A stretch of DNA of 64,000 nt from Chaenocephalus aceratus (Eukaryota > Chordata > Actinopteri > Perciformes > Channichthyidae). The translations under genes and the position numbers were made by a program. The DNA lies in contig JAMFTG010000152.1 in NCBI GenBank assembly GCA_023974075.1, forward strand, positions 124,001-188,000. The letters are read 5' to 3'. Positions 22,901-36,975 of this stretch are shown one piece after another. The number at the start of each line of letters is the position of its first letter. The stretch's first letter is position 1. The notes below the pieces were generated by a model that was given only the letters and a program-made list of their open reading frames with translations, was not told where the DNA came from and did not search any database.

Positions 22901-25900
22901 AGCAGATACTTTTTCAATACAACATTTAAAAATGTATCAAAGAGAGTAGTCAATGGCACAATTGGAGAAGCATCACAAGGATTAATGATCGAGTTGAGGA
23001 CATTAAAAAGAACCTGGGGTTTATGGCTGTTTTTAGAGATTAACAGAGAAATGTGATCTGTTTTGGCTGCTCTGACGGGCCAGCCACACCACGGGCCGTA
23101 CGACCCAGAGCTTCCCTCCACTACCCAGAGGTCTAAAAAATACCTGCGGGTAAAATAAAGCCGCGAAAACCTACACTACCTGGTCCTCCAGAGTACACAT
23201 ATAGACAAAGTAACACAAGGGATCTACAGATCCTACACAGCAGAGCGTAATGTTCACGGACGAAGTCTTCCGGCATAGAGATAGAGAGCTACTTCTCCTC
23301 CTTTTAAGTCCCCAGCAGAATGGAATTAGGACACCTGGAGGAGGCGGAGCCAGGGGCGGTCCAGGTGTACCTGCACAGCAGAGAGGACAGAGAGGACAAC
23401 AGAAAAGGGAGCACGTAACATATGCATAAATAAAAAGAAATAATGCTAACTAGGTAACATAAGATAAGAATAAACAAGTTTAAATGATTTGTTCTTGGTT
23501 GTGATCATATTCTAAAGATGTTTGGATTATTGAAAAGTATACAGCTCTCTTATATGAGTGTTGAGAGCTGTATCCATAAATTCATTTTGTGCTCAAAGTG
23601 CACCAGATTGATGCATTTCACTTCAACATAAAAAAAAATATCTTCCCGGGGTTGTATGCCCCCGGACCCCCCTAGAGGAGGTGAGGACCCCCCTGGAGGA
23701 GGTGAGGTCCACCCCCAAATAAAGCAGGTTAAAATAATTAAATTGCATACATTTTATTTTAGTAAACACTGCAAACGGGTCCCACAGACCCAAACAGCAC
23801 ACAGAGGTTAAAGGTAAGCATATAATGTTACAATTTGCTAAATATGTACACTGCAAAACACAAAAAAGTTGAGTAAAAGTAGCTCACGTCTTGGTTTATT
23901 TTTTGAAAGTAGCTCTCATCCTAAAAAAGGTTGGAGACCCCTGCATTTGAGCTTAAAAACTGTATAAGTATCTGAAATAAATATGTGTAATGAAACAAAT
24001 ACCAAGAACTGTGTTGCATTGTTTTCTTATGCGCAATCACTTCATACTGACTTTGACTTTTTCGTCTTGCATTTATCAGTCAAGTTGGTCTGGAACCGCC
24101 ACTGCTCCGGAGCTGCGGAGGCCATGATGTCTGTTGTGGTGAACTGCCGTAAAGATAATAGCACGATTGCAAAATGTGAGGTGGCGGAGTACACTTAATG
24201 GCCGCCAGAGGGAACCAAATACCTTATCAATAATAACAATAGATTACATTTGTATAGTGCCTTTCAAGGGACCCAAGGCCGCCTTACATGCTGTGAACAA
24301 ACGAACAAACAAGCAATGAAGTATTAACATGTTAAACGTTACTGATCCCACATTGGGAATTATTTAGTTACATCAGCAGCTCTCCAACATCCTCATTAAT
24401 ACTCTGAATAAACGGGCTGTGTGTTAAGGAGACATTTCTGTAAAAAGATATCCACTTTTAAAACATATATATAAAGCAAAGTAGTTATTGTGATTGAATG
24501 ATATATTGTTATTTTATTTTATTTATTGTATTATTATTTTCTTATTAGAAAATGTATTTCATAATTTTCTTTAATTAATTTGATTATTTTATCATTTTTA
24601 TTGTCTTGTTTATTATTCTCAAAACAGAGGTTCAAACGAACATAAACAGGAAACGTTTGGACATTTATCAAAACAGCAGCTGGGTCACATGATCTGTCGC
24701 AGGTCAACTGACTGGATCAGACCAATAGGAACAGATTAAAAAAGGATATTAAATTGTGTCATTTTTAATAAAAACATCCATCAACACGAAGCCTCTTTTG
24801 TAATTGTCCAATAATGAGACAATTGTTGTCTTTCTTTAACAAGTAAGCAGACTGCAATGCAATATTAAATAACCTCCCCGTCATAAAGTCAGGTGCAACA
24901 AATACTTCAGACATCTCCTAACACTTCCATGGTGGTTTCACTACATTAATAACATCTGTTAAATGTAAAAAGGTTTTTGCATCAAGGGTTTTCTTTTATA
25001 ATTTCATTTGCATAATTTGAATGAATATTCTTTAAGGAACTAGTTTTTTATATAAAAACTAGGGCTGTCAAGTTAACGCGTTAATAACGCGAATAATGAC
25101 GATGTGATGTGAGACTGGAATTGCACAGGGGAAAATAACGTATCTATGCCACAATTTTAGATGCGGATTTTGTTAAACTAATTTAACGTTTGCGCTGTGG
25201 ACCAACACTATACATTGACAGGAAAGGGGGTAGCAATAAAGATAACACCATTAAACAGTTACACAACTTAACAGAAATAATATTGATAGCAGCGTCCCTA
25301 GCAACCACCTTGGTAACAATGAAAACGTTGTATGGACACAATTTCCTGAAGTAATCTTTGTAATAACTAGCAAACTAAAGATCATGTACATCCACTGCAC
25401 ACATAATCTGAAATAACAACTCATATTTATCGCATCAAATTACATCAAAACGCATTTTAATGGCCAAACTAACTTTAAAATAGGCATTTTACACCCAGAA
25501 TAAAACGAAGTTCGGCCATGTTGTTTTTTTCTGCAGGGAGACATTTGAAGATCACGTGACAGACACCAGCCATTGGAATGAATTCAATGCAGTTGGAGGT
25601 CAACCAATCACAGAGCTTGAGAACTAATGATGGGGCTTGTCAAACAAAGCACATGGTGTAGTCCTAAACGATAGCTGGGGATTCTGGGTAGTGCAGTGTC
25701 TTCTGCCATCCTTTACTCCGAAAAAGTATTTGTTTCTCCGAATCGAAGGGGAAAAATACAAAAGCATTGCACACAATTTAAACCAATCAATGTTGTGTAA
25801 TTAACAAGGATAATCTGGTGTTTTTTAGTCGATGAGTAGTGCAGACTGTAAAATCAATACACAGTAAGTAATATTTCCTTCCGGGTGTACAATTCTCCGT

Positions 25901-26620
25901 TATCCAATGGGAATGGACGCTCACATTGCCTTTGCAATTGCAGCACACAAAACGAATGCCGTGCTTCGATGAGCGTCAAATCCCGCCGCAGAAGGAATAC
26001 ATTGCAATCAGTTGAAAGCTATTTGCATCCCTTTATGAAGCTGAAGGAGCCTAGGAGCGTCACAACTGCACGCCACGGGACCCTGATCAAGCGTCGCTCC
26101 TGGACGATAATGGAGTGAGAGTGTGTTGTCCGAGCAAGGCCTCTTAGGGTCCCCGAACCAGGCTAAAAACTAAGGGGGACCGTGCCTTTGAGGCGGTGGC
26201 CCCAATGGAATGAACTCCCCCAGAAACTGAGTGGAGGTTTTTAAGGGGCAGCTAAAGACTCAACTTTTCCGACAGGCTTTTGGGTTGTCGGAGGAGGTGA
26301 GTTTGTAGCTGTTTTTCATTGGTGTTTTATCCTATCTTTTACTTGCTGTGTTTTATGCCTTTTATTACAAACAAAAATATTTTTCCCAATGTTTAAAATC
26401 TGTAATACCAGTCCCATATTTATATATTATTATTATCAACAATATTGTAATTATTGCAGCTTAACGAGGCTAGCAGTTTAACCCTGGATATATAATATTT
26501 TATAACAAGGCTATAAGAAAACCATGGTTGAAACACGGCATGGTAAAACATTTCTTCATAGTTCAGAAAGTCCCCTCAGGTGTTAAGATCTTTACAGATA
26601 CATGCAGCTAAATATAACAT
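22901..26620. repeat. Duplicated intergenic block, unit 2
   Basis: Counterpart of 2500-6226. It has a two-unit version of the minisatellite near 23642-23717 and the same hAT-type terminus near 25066, but no gene. It keeps a fuller LINE C-terminal relic (26128-26290). Confidence 0.7.
26128..26290 (+). mobile_element. LINE C-terminal relic
   Basis: The plus strand reads RAFEAVAPMEWNELPQKL, then a stop-bearing stretch, then GQLKTQLFRQAFG-like sequence in another frame. This is the C-terminal tail of an L2/CR1-style LINE protein. The unit 1 counterpart (5790-5880) has an internal deletion. Confidence 0.6.
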
Positions 26621-27299
26621 TTCAACAGGTTAAGATACACAAGGAGGTGAAAGGTATGATAATAACAAATTAAATAGTGTTACGTTCCTCCTAAACTAGG
26701 GGTACAAAGGGAAGTAACAAAATATAAAAATAACCGTGAGAGAGGAAACTGATTTGGCAAAATTAGTAGATAGTTTATTTTTTGAAAAGGAAGAGGGCTC
26801 ACCAGCCAATTTACAAAACAAACTTAAGATGAACTGAGAACAACTTTCTCCTAAAAGAAAGTGACTGAAGTACTCAATGCACAAAGAAACTGAAGCACAT
26901 CTCCTAACAATGAACAAGTGAAATTAACAGGTCTCACACAGAGACACCACACTGCACATGCTGCACACGTCACACAAGCAGCCCAGAGGAGAAGGATTAT
27001 GAAAACTAAATTATGATTTCTCTCGGAAAGATAAGACACAAGACAAGTGAATAGATGCAACAATATAAAACCCTATTAAATAAAGTGAACATATAGTTAC
27101 AACAGAAATACAAATGAATAGTAATAAAAACAACATAATTCTAATAAAGGTTAAACGATTAAAATATAAAGAAACCAACGTAAAAATGAATGTTGCTATT
27201 GAAACTGTTAAATAACGAATATAAGATAAAACCCTTCCTATATCATAAATGAAACACTATAAAAGTAGGTAAATAATAAAGACTAAAAGACCATTTAAA

Positions 27300-27490
27300 G
27301 TGGGGGGTTGCTAATAAAAGCTAATCTAAAGAGATGTGTCTTTAGAAGGCGTTTAAAATGTCCACTGAGCCTCTCTGATATTTCCTGGTGTTTCACAGTT
27401 TGGGAGCGTAGTGGATAAAAGCCTCACCCATTTTATTTTGGGGGATTTTAGGGATATTTAAAAAGCTGAAGAGGACCTCAAGGCTTGTCT
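27300..27490 (-). mobile_element. LINE C-terminal relic downstream of zinc-finger exon, unit 2
   Basis: Same relic as 6835-7060, with a stop in place of the Trp of KLWN. It lies 3' of the zinc-finger exon. Confidence 0.55.
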
Positions 27491-27636
27491 AGTGACATCA
27501 AATGAGACTGACTCTGTGAATTGAAGTCTGTTAGTCAGATGTCAATTTAGAAAGAATCTTCAAATATAAAAATACAGCTCTCAGGACATCAGGAGGAGGA
27601 AACAGATAGCTTGGCTCTCATAGTTGTTCAAAACTA

Positions 27637-29164
<1,528 letters not shown>

Positions 29165-29358
29165 CTAGAACAGACAGACAAAGAAAGAGAGAAAGTAAAT
29201 CTAAAAAGCATAAATACATACAGTTAACACAATAAAAACTCACTTAATATAAACCTTGAGTTAAAAAAAAAAAATTCTAGTTTTACTAACGGTTTGTGTT
29301 TATTACATTTGTATTATATTAGATACAGTAACAGCAACATTCTAACCACAGTAAATAC

Positions 29359-30304
29359 CAGAGGTGGGGGATTCGAGTCACATGACTTGACTCGCATATT
29401 TTCGTGCTTTGGGACTTGCTTGACTAACATTGATAAAATCCTTGACATGACTTTGACTTGGTATTCATGACTTGAGACTTGACTTAGGCTTGAGACAGAT
29501 GACTCGAAAAGACTTTACTTTCTAAAATAAAATATTTGCATTTGTATTGTAGGAAGCCCCTAAAGGGCAATGAAAACAAAGAGTGAGAGAAAGTAACTTG
29601 TTTGCAGGAGAAAGTTACCAGTGCGCCAAGTAGGAAGTGGAGTGCATAGGAGACAGATGTTTCATTGCAGATTGTTATGTTTATGTGGGGAAATGGCAGT
29701 GCATACATTATTTGAGATATATTTCGATGTCGGACTTCATTTTAGGGACATTTCGGCCAGGAGAGCTATTTGTTTAAGCACCGGATCGGCAAAACAGGAG
29801 AGTCTGTGAACCAGTCTGCCTTGATCTATGAATTCATGTCCGTGACTCACAGTATCTGCTGCCCACAGCTGTTTTATATAAAGGAAAACCTCCTTCACTT
29901 CATGAAATCTCTGCAGCACCAGGAGGCAGTAACGTGTAACTCCGCAGAATCTGAGAAGAGCAGCACCAGCTGCAAAGAGCTGTGCCTTTTACTTCACTGT
30001 GTTTACCTTCACTAGAACAGATCAATAGTGATTGCGGGCTGCTACGTTTTAACAACACACACCTCTACACACACATATCGTACTGCCTGATTATTCCCCA
30101 TATTACCCGTTTTATTATTTCAGAGCCCCACTCTCCATTGTTGCTAATGTTGAAAATAAAACTCTACTTTTCATAACCACCGTCTTTTAACTGATTTAAA
30201 TGCGGAAACTGGGGTTATTCATCAGGATTTCGTATGACTTGACTTGCTTGACTCTCACCCCAGTAACTTGAGACTTGCACATGTATGACTTACTCCCACC
30301 TCTG
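29359..30304. mobile_element. MITE with CAGAGGTGGG termini, unit 2 intron
   Basis: Full-length counterpart of 8575-9304, with termini CAGAGGTGGG and CCCACCTCTG. Flanks GTAAATAC and TTATATAC agree at six of eight positions, as expected for an old 8-bp target duplication. Confidence 0.65.
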
Positions 30305-30479
30305 TTATATACAGGAGACAGAGAGAGATGGCATCCTGTCACAGCACGTCTCAGTATGCTCCGTTAGTCTTGTGTTTTTGGTCTAATTATTGTCTAAACT
30401 TTGTTGTGTCTGTATGAAACGTCATTTTGAGAGACCATGCTGTTGATCCTGTGGATTATATTTTTCTTTTAGCAGACCA

Positions 30480-31000
30480 TCTCTGGCCATACAACTTTCC
30501 AAGACACACCTGAGTGACAGCACGAGCAGGTATGGCGAGGAGTCCCGGTCCCTACGCTGCTACAGCCGTGAGGCTATGCTGGAGCTACAATGCGATCGGC
30601 ATCATACGAATACATCAAGCCATCTGTGCTCTTCAATATTGGATGACCTCCCTCCGGAGCCGCTTAGCAACACCAGGAAAAAGAGACGAGGAAGGTGTTC
30701 AGAATCGCCTGCGGCGAAGATTCAGCCGGCCACAACATTCATCCATCATTCTCACAAACCTGCGCTCATTGATTAACAAAGTGGACATACTAAGGACATA
30801 CACAAGGAACTGTCATGAATTTCGTGAGGCCTCTTTATTATGTTTCACGGAAAGTTGGCTACAATCTACAATGCCTGAATCTCTCTTTGAGGTACCCCGA
30901 TTCAACCTTGTTCGAGCAGACAGCGATGCGAACTCGGGGAAAACCAGAGGAGGCGGTATTTGTGTGTATATTAACCTGTTAAGGCCCATTCCCCGCAGGC
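30480..31000 (+). pseudogene. LINE 5' end with endonuclease start
   Basis: The plus strand encodes LTNLRSLINKVDILRTY, then HEFREASLLCFTESWLQS, LFEVPRFNLVRADSD and GKTRGGGICVYIN. This is the N-terminal half of an APE-type LINE endonuclease, with the ETWL-like TESWL motif. It is cut off near 31000. The first 240 bp are shared with 9480-9733. Confidence 0.8.
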
Positions 31001-31334
31001 GGGGGAGAAACCACAACATCTGCAAGCAACAGTTGGCACGTTCACACCGCAGTACTTTTCTCACAATAGTTCATCAGAACTACAATATATTTGCGTTCAC
31101 ACCAAAAAGCCCCCGGAACTAAATTAGTTCATCAGAACCATTTTTACCCACTTTTCAGTCCCTGCTAGAGAGCAGGGACTTTCGTGGAGAAAAAGGTTCA
31201 TATGTCTGATTGGCTGGGCGGAATGCAAACCACGCCCCGTAAAACTCCCAAAAGGTTTTGTAAAGCCGCCATTTCATTTGCTCACATTAAAAGCTCAGCG
31301 CACCAACGAAGAGATTACTTTTGTGAAAGCAGCT
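31001..31334 (+). other. 5' region of Harbinger-like segment
   Basis: Non-coding sequence with GTTCACACC-type motifs and a CCCTGC...GCAGGG inverted pair (TCCCTGCTAGAGAGCAGGGA) near 31160. It leads into the Myb/SANT-like exon, so it is probably the leader of the same decayed transposon. Confidence 0.35.
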
Positions 31335-32890
31335 ATGGAGCGGTGGAGCGATGATGATGTGTCATCGCATCTGGAGATTTACTCGAAGGACGCAATCCAG
31401 AAGCTTCTACTGAAGGCAGTTTCCAACGCGAAAATGTACGACTGTATTTCGGTAAAGTTATCGGCCATGGGAATTGTCCACAGCGCTAAATCGTGTGGGG
31501 ACAAAATAAAGAAACTGAAGCAGGACTACAAAAAAATAAAAGACCACAACAACAAGAGTGGTAACGGTCGGAAGACCAGCAAGTGGTACGATCGCTTGGA
31601 TGCTCTGCTCGGCCACAGACCCTCAATCTCCGGCACAGCTTCGACGATCGATTCTGGCGCGATGAGGTGGGAGGCCGAATGACGGTTGAATTGCCCAACG
31701 ACGACGACGAATTAGGTAAAATATACTACATGCACTGCACTGTTTTAATCTGCACAATACTGGTCACATATGTAATTTTATTTGCTCGGTAGATCGAGCT
31801 AGCCATGCTAGGCTGAATTGGCTAACAGCTAGCTAGCTATTCTCGGCCACTATGAAAACGTTTTGACTTGTGAATACGAGTGCATTGTTCTGTAATTTGC
31901 TTCACTAACTCATGGCACTAATCGAAGGTAAAATATACTTCATGCACTTTACTGTTTTAATCTGCACAATACTGGTCTCAGATTAGGGGTGTAACGATAA
32001 CCGTATTCGATGGTTCGGACGTCACGCTTCGGTGCATGCAATCACATGACGAATACGCCTTTTTTTTTACGAGTGGGAAAAAAGTCTGTCATTCAGGGCA
32101 GTATCCACTACACTATATATAATGCAGGGGGCTGTTTGCCAGCCGCCCTTAAACAACAAATGAAGAAGAAGAAAACACAACAAAACAAACAAAATGTGTT
32201 AGTATGGCGAGTTCAGATAACACACAGGAGCTAGAAGAACCACCTGCTTCTTTTAAATCAGCTGTGTGGGAACATTTCGGGTGGTGGATCGGACGAGGAC
32301 GGTGTGACTGTGTTGTTCGACAGCGATGCGGTATGCTAATCAAATAAAACAAAGTTCAAGCATACATCAAGCAAAAAACATTAAATAAGGGCACTTTGAG
32401 CGTCAGCTGTTTGATCCTATCATATACTTTACACCTGCATTGTGTACACTGTCCCTGCCTATGTCCAATGTTGTCTCTGTTGACAACCTACTGGTAAACA
32501 CATTCCTAGTATGTTGTAAAACTACTTGGCGATTAAACTGATCTTGTATCTTGCTTATATCTCCTCTTAGGAAAGAGGGCACGGGATGACAGCTTCCTTG
32601 ACACTATCATGGTGATGGATGACTGGCGTGCCATGGTCAGCAAGGACAATGAGGAACGGCATGCCATGGCCAACAAGGAGATGCACGACGAACTGCTGCT
32701 GCATTCACACAAGGCCCAGGAATCGCAGGACCAGCTGCTCATGGTGATGGCCGCCGGCACTTTTGTACGTCTTTTATACATGAATATGTGTGCCCGGTGT
32801 TCCAGGGAACTCACCAAGTGCCAGAAAACACAACCCTCTCTCTTTTCCTCCATACCCAAATCTCTTAAAAAGGGGCTGCAACGGATCTGA
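31335..32890 (+). pseudogene. Myb/SANT-like transposon-associated gene, broken
   Basis: The first exon starts at the ATG at 31335 (MERWSDDDVSSHLEIYS) and carries a Myb/SANT-like trihelix pattern (KMYDCISVKLSAMG, CGDKIKKLKQDYKKIKD, YDRLDALLGHRP). It ends at a good donor (TTAG|GTAAAA, 31715/31716). The next exon begins after CTCCTCTTAG (32571) and encodes KRARDDSFLDTIMVMDDW followed by a charged, probably coiled-coil tail. ELG|KRARDD joins in phase, but exon 1 is off by one base between about 31640 and 31660, so the copy is frameshifted. Such Myb-like proteins are the second ORF of PIF/Harbinger transposons; host MSANTD-like genes are an alternative. The intron carries a hAT fragment. Confidence 0.65.
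31984..32343 (+). mobile_element. hAT 5' end with BED-finger start
   Basis: It starts with the hAT terminus TAGGGGTGTAACGATAACC. At 32203 an ATG opens MASSDNTQELEEPPASFKSA then VWEHFG, the N-terminus of ZBED-like hAT transposases. The BED finger is broken after GWWIGRGRC-type frame-shifted sequence. It ends where intron sequence resumes (AAATAAAACAAAG), so the 3' part of the element is missing. Confidence 0.75.
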
Positions 32891-33238
32891 TACAGACTGA
32901 TCCAGATTTGAACACGATTGGGCCAACTCCACCAATCAGGAGGAGACAGCCACGGACATTGCCGTTCGAAAGCGCTGGAGACGCTGTAGTACATATGCCA
33001 GGCCTGTAGATGGTGCTGTTCTCACAGAATCAGCCCATGCAAAGACCGTGTTAAATTGAGCGAAATGAGGAATGGCTAAAATGCATGATCTGTTTGGTAT
33101 TTTGAAAAATAAAAAGTATAAATATGCCTTACATAGGTATGGTCCAACACTATATTATTCAAATATAGCATGATAGGTCCACTTTAAAAATTGCACGATT
33201 CCCCTCGTATTGCACGGAAGGCTTATATAATTTAAATA
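32891..33238. repeat. Mixed repeat fragments
   Basis: No gene is seen. 32794-32905 is related to 57420-57530, 32970-33020 to 57810-57860, and 33020-33190 is a diverged copy of the repeat at 58340-58515. Confidence 0.55.
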
Positions 33239-33560
33239 TTAGCAGCATTTAGTGCACATATGGCCCTGGGAAAAAACTGAATTTGAGTCTGCTTGTCCGG
33301 GAAGACATGGTACGGAAGCGCCTGCCTGAGCGCAACCGAACAAAGTGCTTGTTACCCGGGTAGTGTGGATCCTTGAGGATTTTGACTGCCTTCTTAAGGC
33401 AACAAGAGCTGTACAGAACCTCCAGGGAGGGGAGGGGGCAACCGATGATCTTCGGGGCCGAGTTGATGACCCTTTGGAGCCTCTCTGCGGCTGTGCAGCT
33501 GAGGAACCACACGCAGATGCAGTAGGTGAGGATGCTTTCCACGGCGCAGCGATAGAACAG
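33239..33560 (-). pseudogene. LINE RT C-terminal fragment
   Basis: The minus strand reads VESILTYCICVWFLSCTAAE, LQRVINSAPKIIGCPLPSLE, then a PSGRRFRTM-like and RTSRLKFSFFP ending. This is the C-terminal end of the LINE family whose RT lies at 9734-12960. A frameshift separates the first and second parts. Confidence 0.75.
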
Positions 33561-33814
33561 GGTTTCTGCAGGTTTCGCCTACTCAAATTTAAGACTTTTT
33601 AAGACCTTTTTAAGACCACTTTGAATAGAATTTAAGACCTATTTCATGGCAAGAAAGTATGAAGGAAAATTGCTATGAAAGAAGAAATACGTCCCATAAT
33701 TACGTATAAAGTAAATGTATTCGTGTTCAACATAAGAACAATTACTGAACATAACAGCATAACAGTACGGAACTGTGTTAGCGTGTGTAGCGACAAAAGT
33801 GTGTGAGTGTGTGT
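33561..33814. repeat. AAGACTTTTTAAGACC repeat piece
   Basis: It begins with TTTCTGCAGGTTTCGCC and TTTAAGACTTTTTAAGACC, a widespread fish repeat motif. The remainder is AT-rich with no gene. Confidence 0.4.
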
Positions 33815-34128
33815 TAGGGCTGTGCAATTAATCGTATTTTAATCACAATTACGATTTTAGCTTGCCACAATTACGAAAACAACATAATTGAAAAAAACAG
33901 AATTTAGCTTTGCTAGGTTGTGACAGTGCACAACAACATATTTGATCTAATTAGTTTTAGTCTAATTTATTTGTATTAATGATATTTATATATGTTTAAT
34001 AGCTCCTGGAAGTGCGCTCCCAAATATGTGTTGATCTTGTTTATTGGTATTTATTATTTTTAATAATCGTGGTATCAATTATTGACCAAAATAATCGTGT
34101 TTATGATTTTTGCCATAATCGAGCAGCC

Positions 34129-34131
<3 letters not shown>
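33815..34131. mobile_element. Short hAT-type MITE in GT repeat
   Basis: Termini TAGGGCTGTGCAATTAATCG and ATAATCGAGCAGCCCTA are inverted repeats. It is flanked on both sides by GTGTGTGT (33807-33814 and from 34132), consistent with an 8-bp duplication inside a microsatellite. The 317 bp are non-coding. Confidence 0.75.

Positions 34132-34162
<31 letters not shown>
34132..34162. repeat. (GT)n microsatellite
   Basis: About 15 GT units directly right of the MITE; the left remnant of the same repeat is 33799-33814. The following 34163-34346 contains no gene that I can support. Confidence 0.9.
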
Positions 34163-34164
<2 letters not shown>

Positions 34165-34346
34165 TTTCATCGTTGCTGTTGTACGATTGGTGTTTAGCTA
34201 CGGTATTTAGCGTCTACAGCACCTCCGCTTTTAGGGTTGACGTAGACCCAAACTTCACCCGGAGGTCCCACGGTGTTGTTGCGGGAGCTGCTGCACTAGC
34301 TAACGCTACATTAGCAAAACAAACGCAAATTTATTTTGCAAAAGGT

Positions 34347-35240
34347 GTCCTCAATCTTCCCCTTGTAGTCCATCTTGGCCCGCTTGATCCCCCGCTTCAG
34401 GTGGACTCTAGCAGTGCTGTACAGCTCCCTCTCACCAGTCCTGAAGGCGATGTCCCTCTCCCTGACCAGGCGCTGCACCTCTCCAGTCATCCACGGCTTC
34501 TTGTTGGGATGAACCTGGATGCGCTTGTCCACAGTGACGGAGTCTGAACAGTGCTTGATGTATCCCAGGACCGCTGATGTGTACTGTTCCAGGTCCTCAT
34601 GTCCGAAAAAAAACCCAGTCGGTGTTCTCAAAACAGTCTTGCAGCTGTGGAGTGGCGTCTAAAGGCCAGGTTTTAATTGTCTTTATAGTGGTGGAAACAC
34701 TTTTCCTGATGGGGGAGTAGGCCGGAATTAGGAGAAGGGACACATGATCTGACTGGCCTAGGTGCGCTAGCGCTTTAGCTCTGTAGCCCCCCTTAATATT
34801 AGTGTAGACCTTGTCCAGTGTTTTATCCCCCCTCGTGGCACATTTAACATGCTGGTAGAGTCTGGGAAGCACTCCCTTTAAGCTGGCATGGTTAAAGTCC
34901 CCCGCAATGATGTGGACAGCCTCAGGATACATGCTTTGTTGACTGCTAATAGTATCATGTAGCCGACTTGGCGCCGCGCTAGCATTGGCTTCTGGTGGAA
35001 TATATACTGCAGTTATAATAAAACATTGAACTCCCTCGGAAGGTATCTAGGTCGGCATTTAACTGTCATAAATTCTAGGTTCGGGGAACAGAGGTTACTC
35101 ACAGTGATTGTGCCGCAAGAATCCTTAGTGTATATAATGAGGCCACCACCTCACGTTTTCCCCGACAATTCTCGGGTCCTGTCTAGTCTATGGGAGGTGC
35201 GGTCAGCTAGCTCGATCCAATGGAGCTTTCCTAGATGGTT
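34347..35240 (-). pseudogene. LINE endonuclease region, unit 2
   Basis: Paralogue of the endonuclease part of 9734-12960, with AGDFNHASLKGVLPRLYQHV, GQSDHVSLLLIPAYSPIRKS and WMTGEVQRLVRERDIAF. It retains the 16 bp lost near 12690 in unit 1, but has a shift in an A run near 34608. Its RT is absent: sequence left of 34347 is unrelated. Confidence 0.8.
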
Positions 35241-35414
35241 TGGTGAATCAAACCATCTGAGTCAGGTTAGTAATGCTCACATGTTTTACATCTATTACAG
35301 GGCGAATCTGAAACTGAAGCTTGACTTTAAAGCAACCCAACGGAAGTCTCATGTAAGTTTAGTTATTTCTCTCGTAGCTCGGTCTGCAGGGGTGCTAGAG
35401 TCGGGAGCCCGTTG

Positions 35415-36055
35415 ACAAAACCTTCCTAGCCGGAGATATGGCCGCATTTTACAATAAACTTCCGCTGGGTTGCTTAAAAACAAATATTGCAAATCAAATC
35501 GCAATATCTGTAAGAAAGATCGCAATTAGATTATTTCCCCAAATCATGCAGCCCTACTTTACATCTGTGATCGTGTCTGTTCTGCAGTACTGCAGAGCTA
35601 CCTGGTACAAGTGTTTGTCAACAGATTTAAAATCAAAACCGCTCCACCTGTTAAAAATCTGCTCAAATATTGTTGGTCCACCCGGTCAGAGACTTCCTGA
35701 CTCAGCAGACCATAATAACCTGAGAGGCTGTCCAACAACATCACCTGGGACCCAAAGCATGCTCTGAACAGAGAATATGAACTGCTGCCATCTCATGGAG
35801 ATTCAATAAGGTCAGACTGAAGCATCCTTCGTGCTCCAGTCAGTCCTCTCAGTGAACACAGAGCTGAATCCAGACCAAGAGCACGCTGAAGGCTCTTTGA
35901 GCAGGTTGTCTCTCGCTGATCCTGCTGTCATGTTACATGTTTGTTGTTCATGTATTGTGTGTTGATATTTGTTTATGTTGATGTTACACATGGAGCTGCT
36001 GTTACACTATGCAAGCCACATTTCAGGCTTGATCTGACCAATAAAGTTTTATCGT
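35415..36055 (+). pseudogene. LINE 3' end, uninterrupted copy
   Basis: Counterpart of 13106-13449 plus 16324-16621 without the hAT. It has SVLQYCRATWYKCLSTDLKS, HLLKICSNIVG, HALNREYELLPS-type sequence and the TGACCAATAAAGT tail. It serves as the pre-insertion allele for the hAT in unit 1 (junction AAAG|CATGC at 35757). Confidence 0.7.
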
Positions 36056-36645
36056 GTCGTATGTACAACAACGTTCTAACCTATATCTGAGCATATTGTG
36101 TATTCATATGGTATTCTCTAAACAGGTTGTGATCTTTCATTTGGGGATAACAGTGTTAGGAATATATTGTGATGAAGTGCAAACTGACCTGAGCTCCAGG
36201 GGTCTTTGTGTTCTCCTCCATGCTACTCTCAGTGCTCCTTCTCCGGCTGGGTCTCTGAAATAATCAACACAACTACAGCTGACACAAAACAAGACAACTC
36301 AATACAACCGACAGACACAACTAAACATATCTACAGAGCTTCGTAGGGCCATAGCAGAGGTGAGAAGTAACCAAGTACATTTACTCAAGAACTGTACTTA
36401 AGTACCATTTAGGGGTACTTTTACTTTACTTGAGTATTTCTATGTAATGCTATTTTGTAGATTTAGAACAGTTCAGAGATAAATTGTACTTTTACTCCAC
36501 TACATGCATTTAATACCTTTAGTTACTTTACAGATCTGGATGAATGATGTGAAATATAATCAAGTGTTAAATCAGACTAGTTCCACCTGGAGTAAATCCA
36601 CAAACTACCCTGCAGCTTTTAAAGTCATTAAAACACACACGTTAC

Positions 36646-36930
36646 CTCTCTCTCCTCTTCGTCCTGGTTCCTCAATCTTTCTTCTCCTTGATAAAACACT
36701 GCCGTTAAAAACACATGAATCTCCCTTTAATGCCTTTACTTGTGTTTACCGATCAGCCACGTGGTATACAAAGCTACGAACAAAGAACGGGAGGCAACAA
36801 AAACACGGTTTAACGGATAAATCACCCTCCAAGGATAAACGAACACTTTGTATGTGTTTTAAAAGTCTCTTAAACACATTACATTCGGTATAACATCTGC
36901 ATCAACGTCTGTTAGCAACGTATAGCTTCG
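36646..36930 (-). other. Probable 5'UTR exon of zinc-finger copy 2
   Basis: Same exon as 17068-17355, with a strong donor AG|GTAACG at 36646/36645. The intron to the ATG exon is 391 bp and carries the left inverted-repeat arm. Confidence 0.5.
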
Positions 36931-36975
36931 GAGGACCGGAAGCTAAAAACGAACTGCCGCAATGCATCATGGGAT
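36930..36975 (-). promoter_or_regulatory. Promoter-like ETS plus ZNF143-type motifs, unit 2
   Basis: ACCGGAAGC and the inverted ATCCCATGATGCATTGCG are both kept exactly as in unit 1. Confidence 0.45.

Noticed and set aside
31583..31792. Independent 69-residue gene after the Myb/SANT exon
   Set aside because: It is the shifted frame of the same exon (VELPNDDDELG) running past the donor site into the intron.
36504..36893. 129-residue plus-strand frame over the inverted-repeat arm and first exon of unit 2
   Set aside because: The paralogous regions in units 1 and 3 do not keep it open, and no domain is visible.
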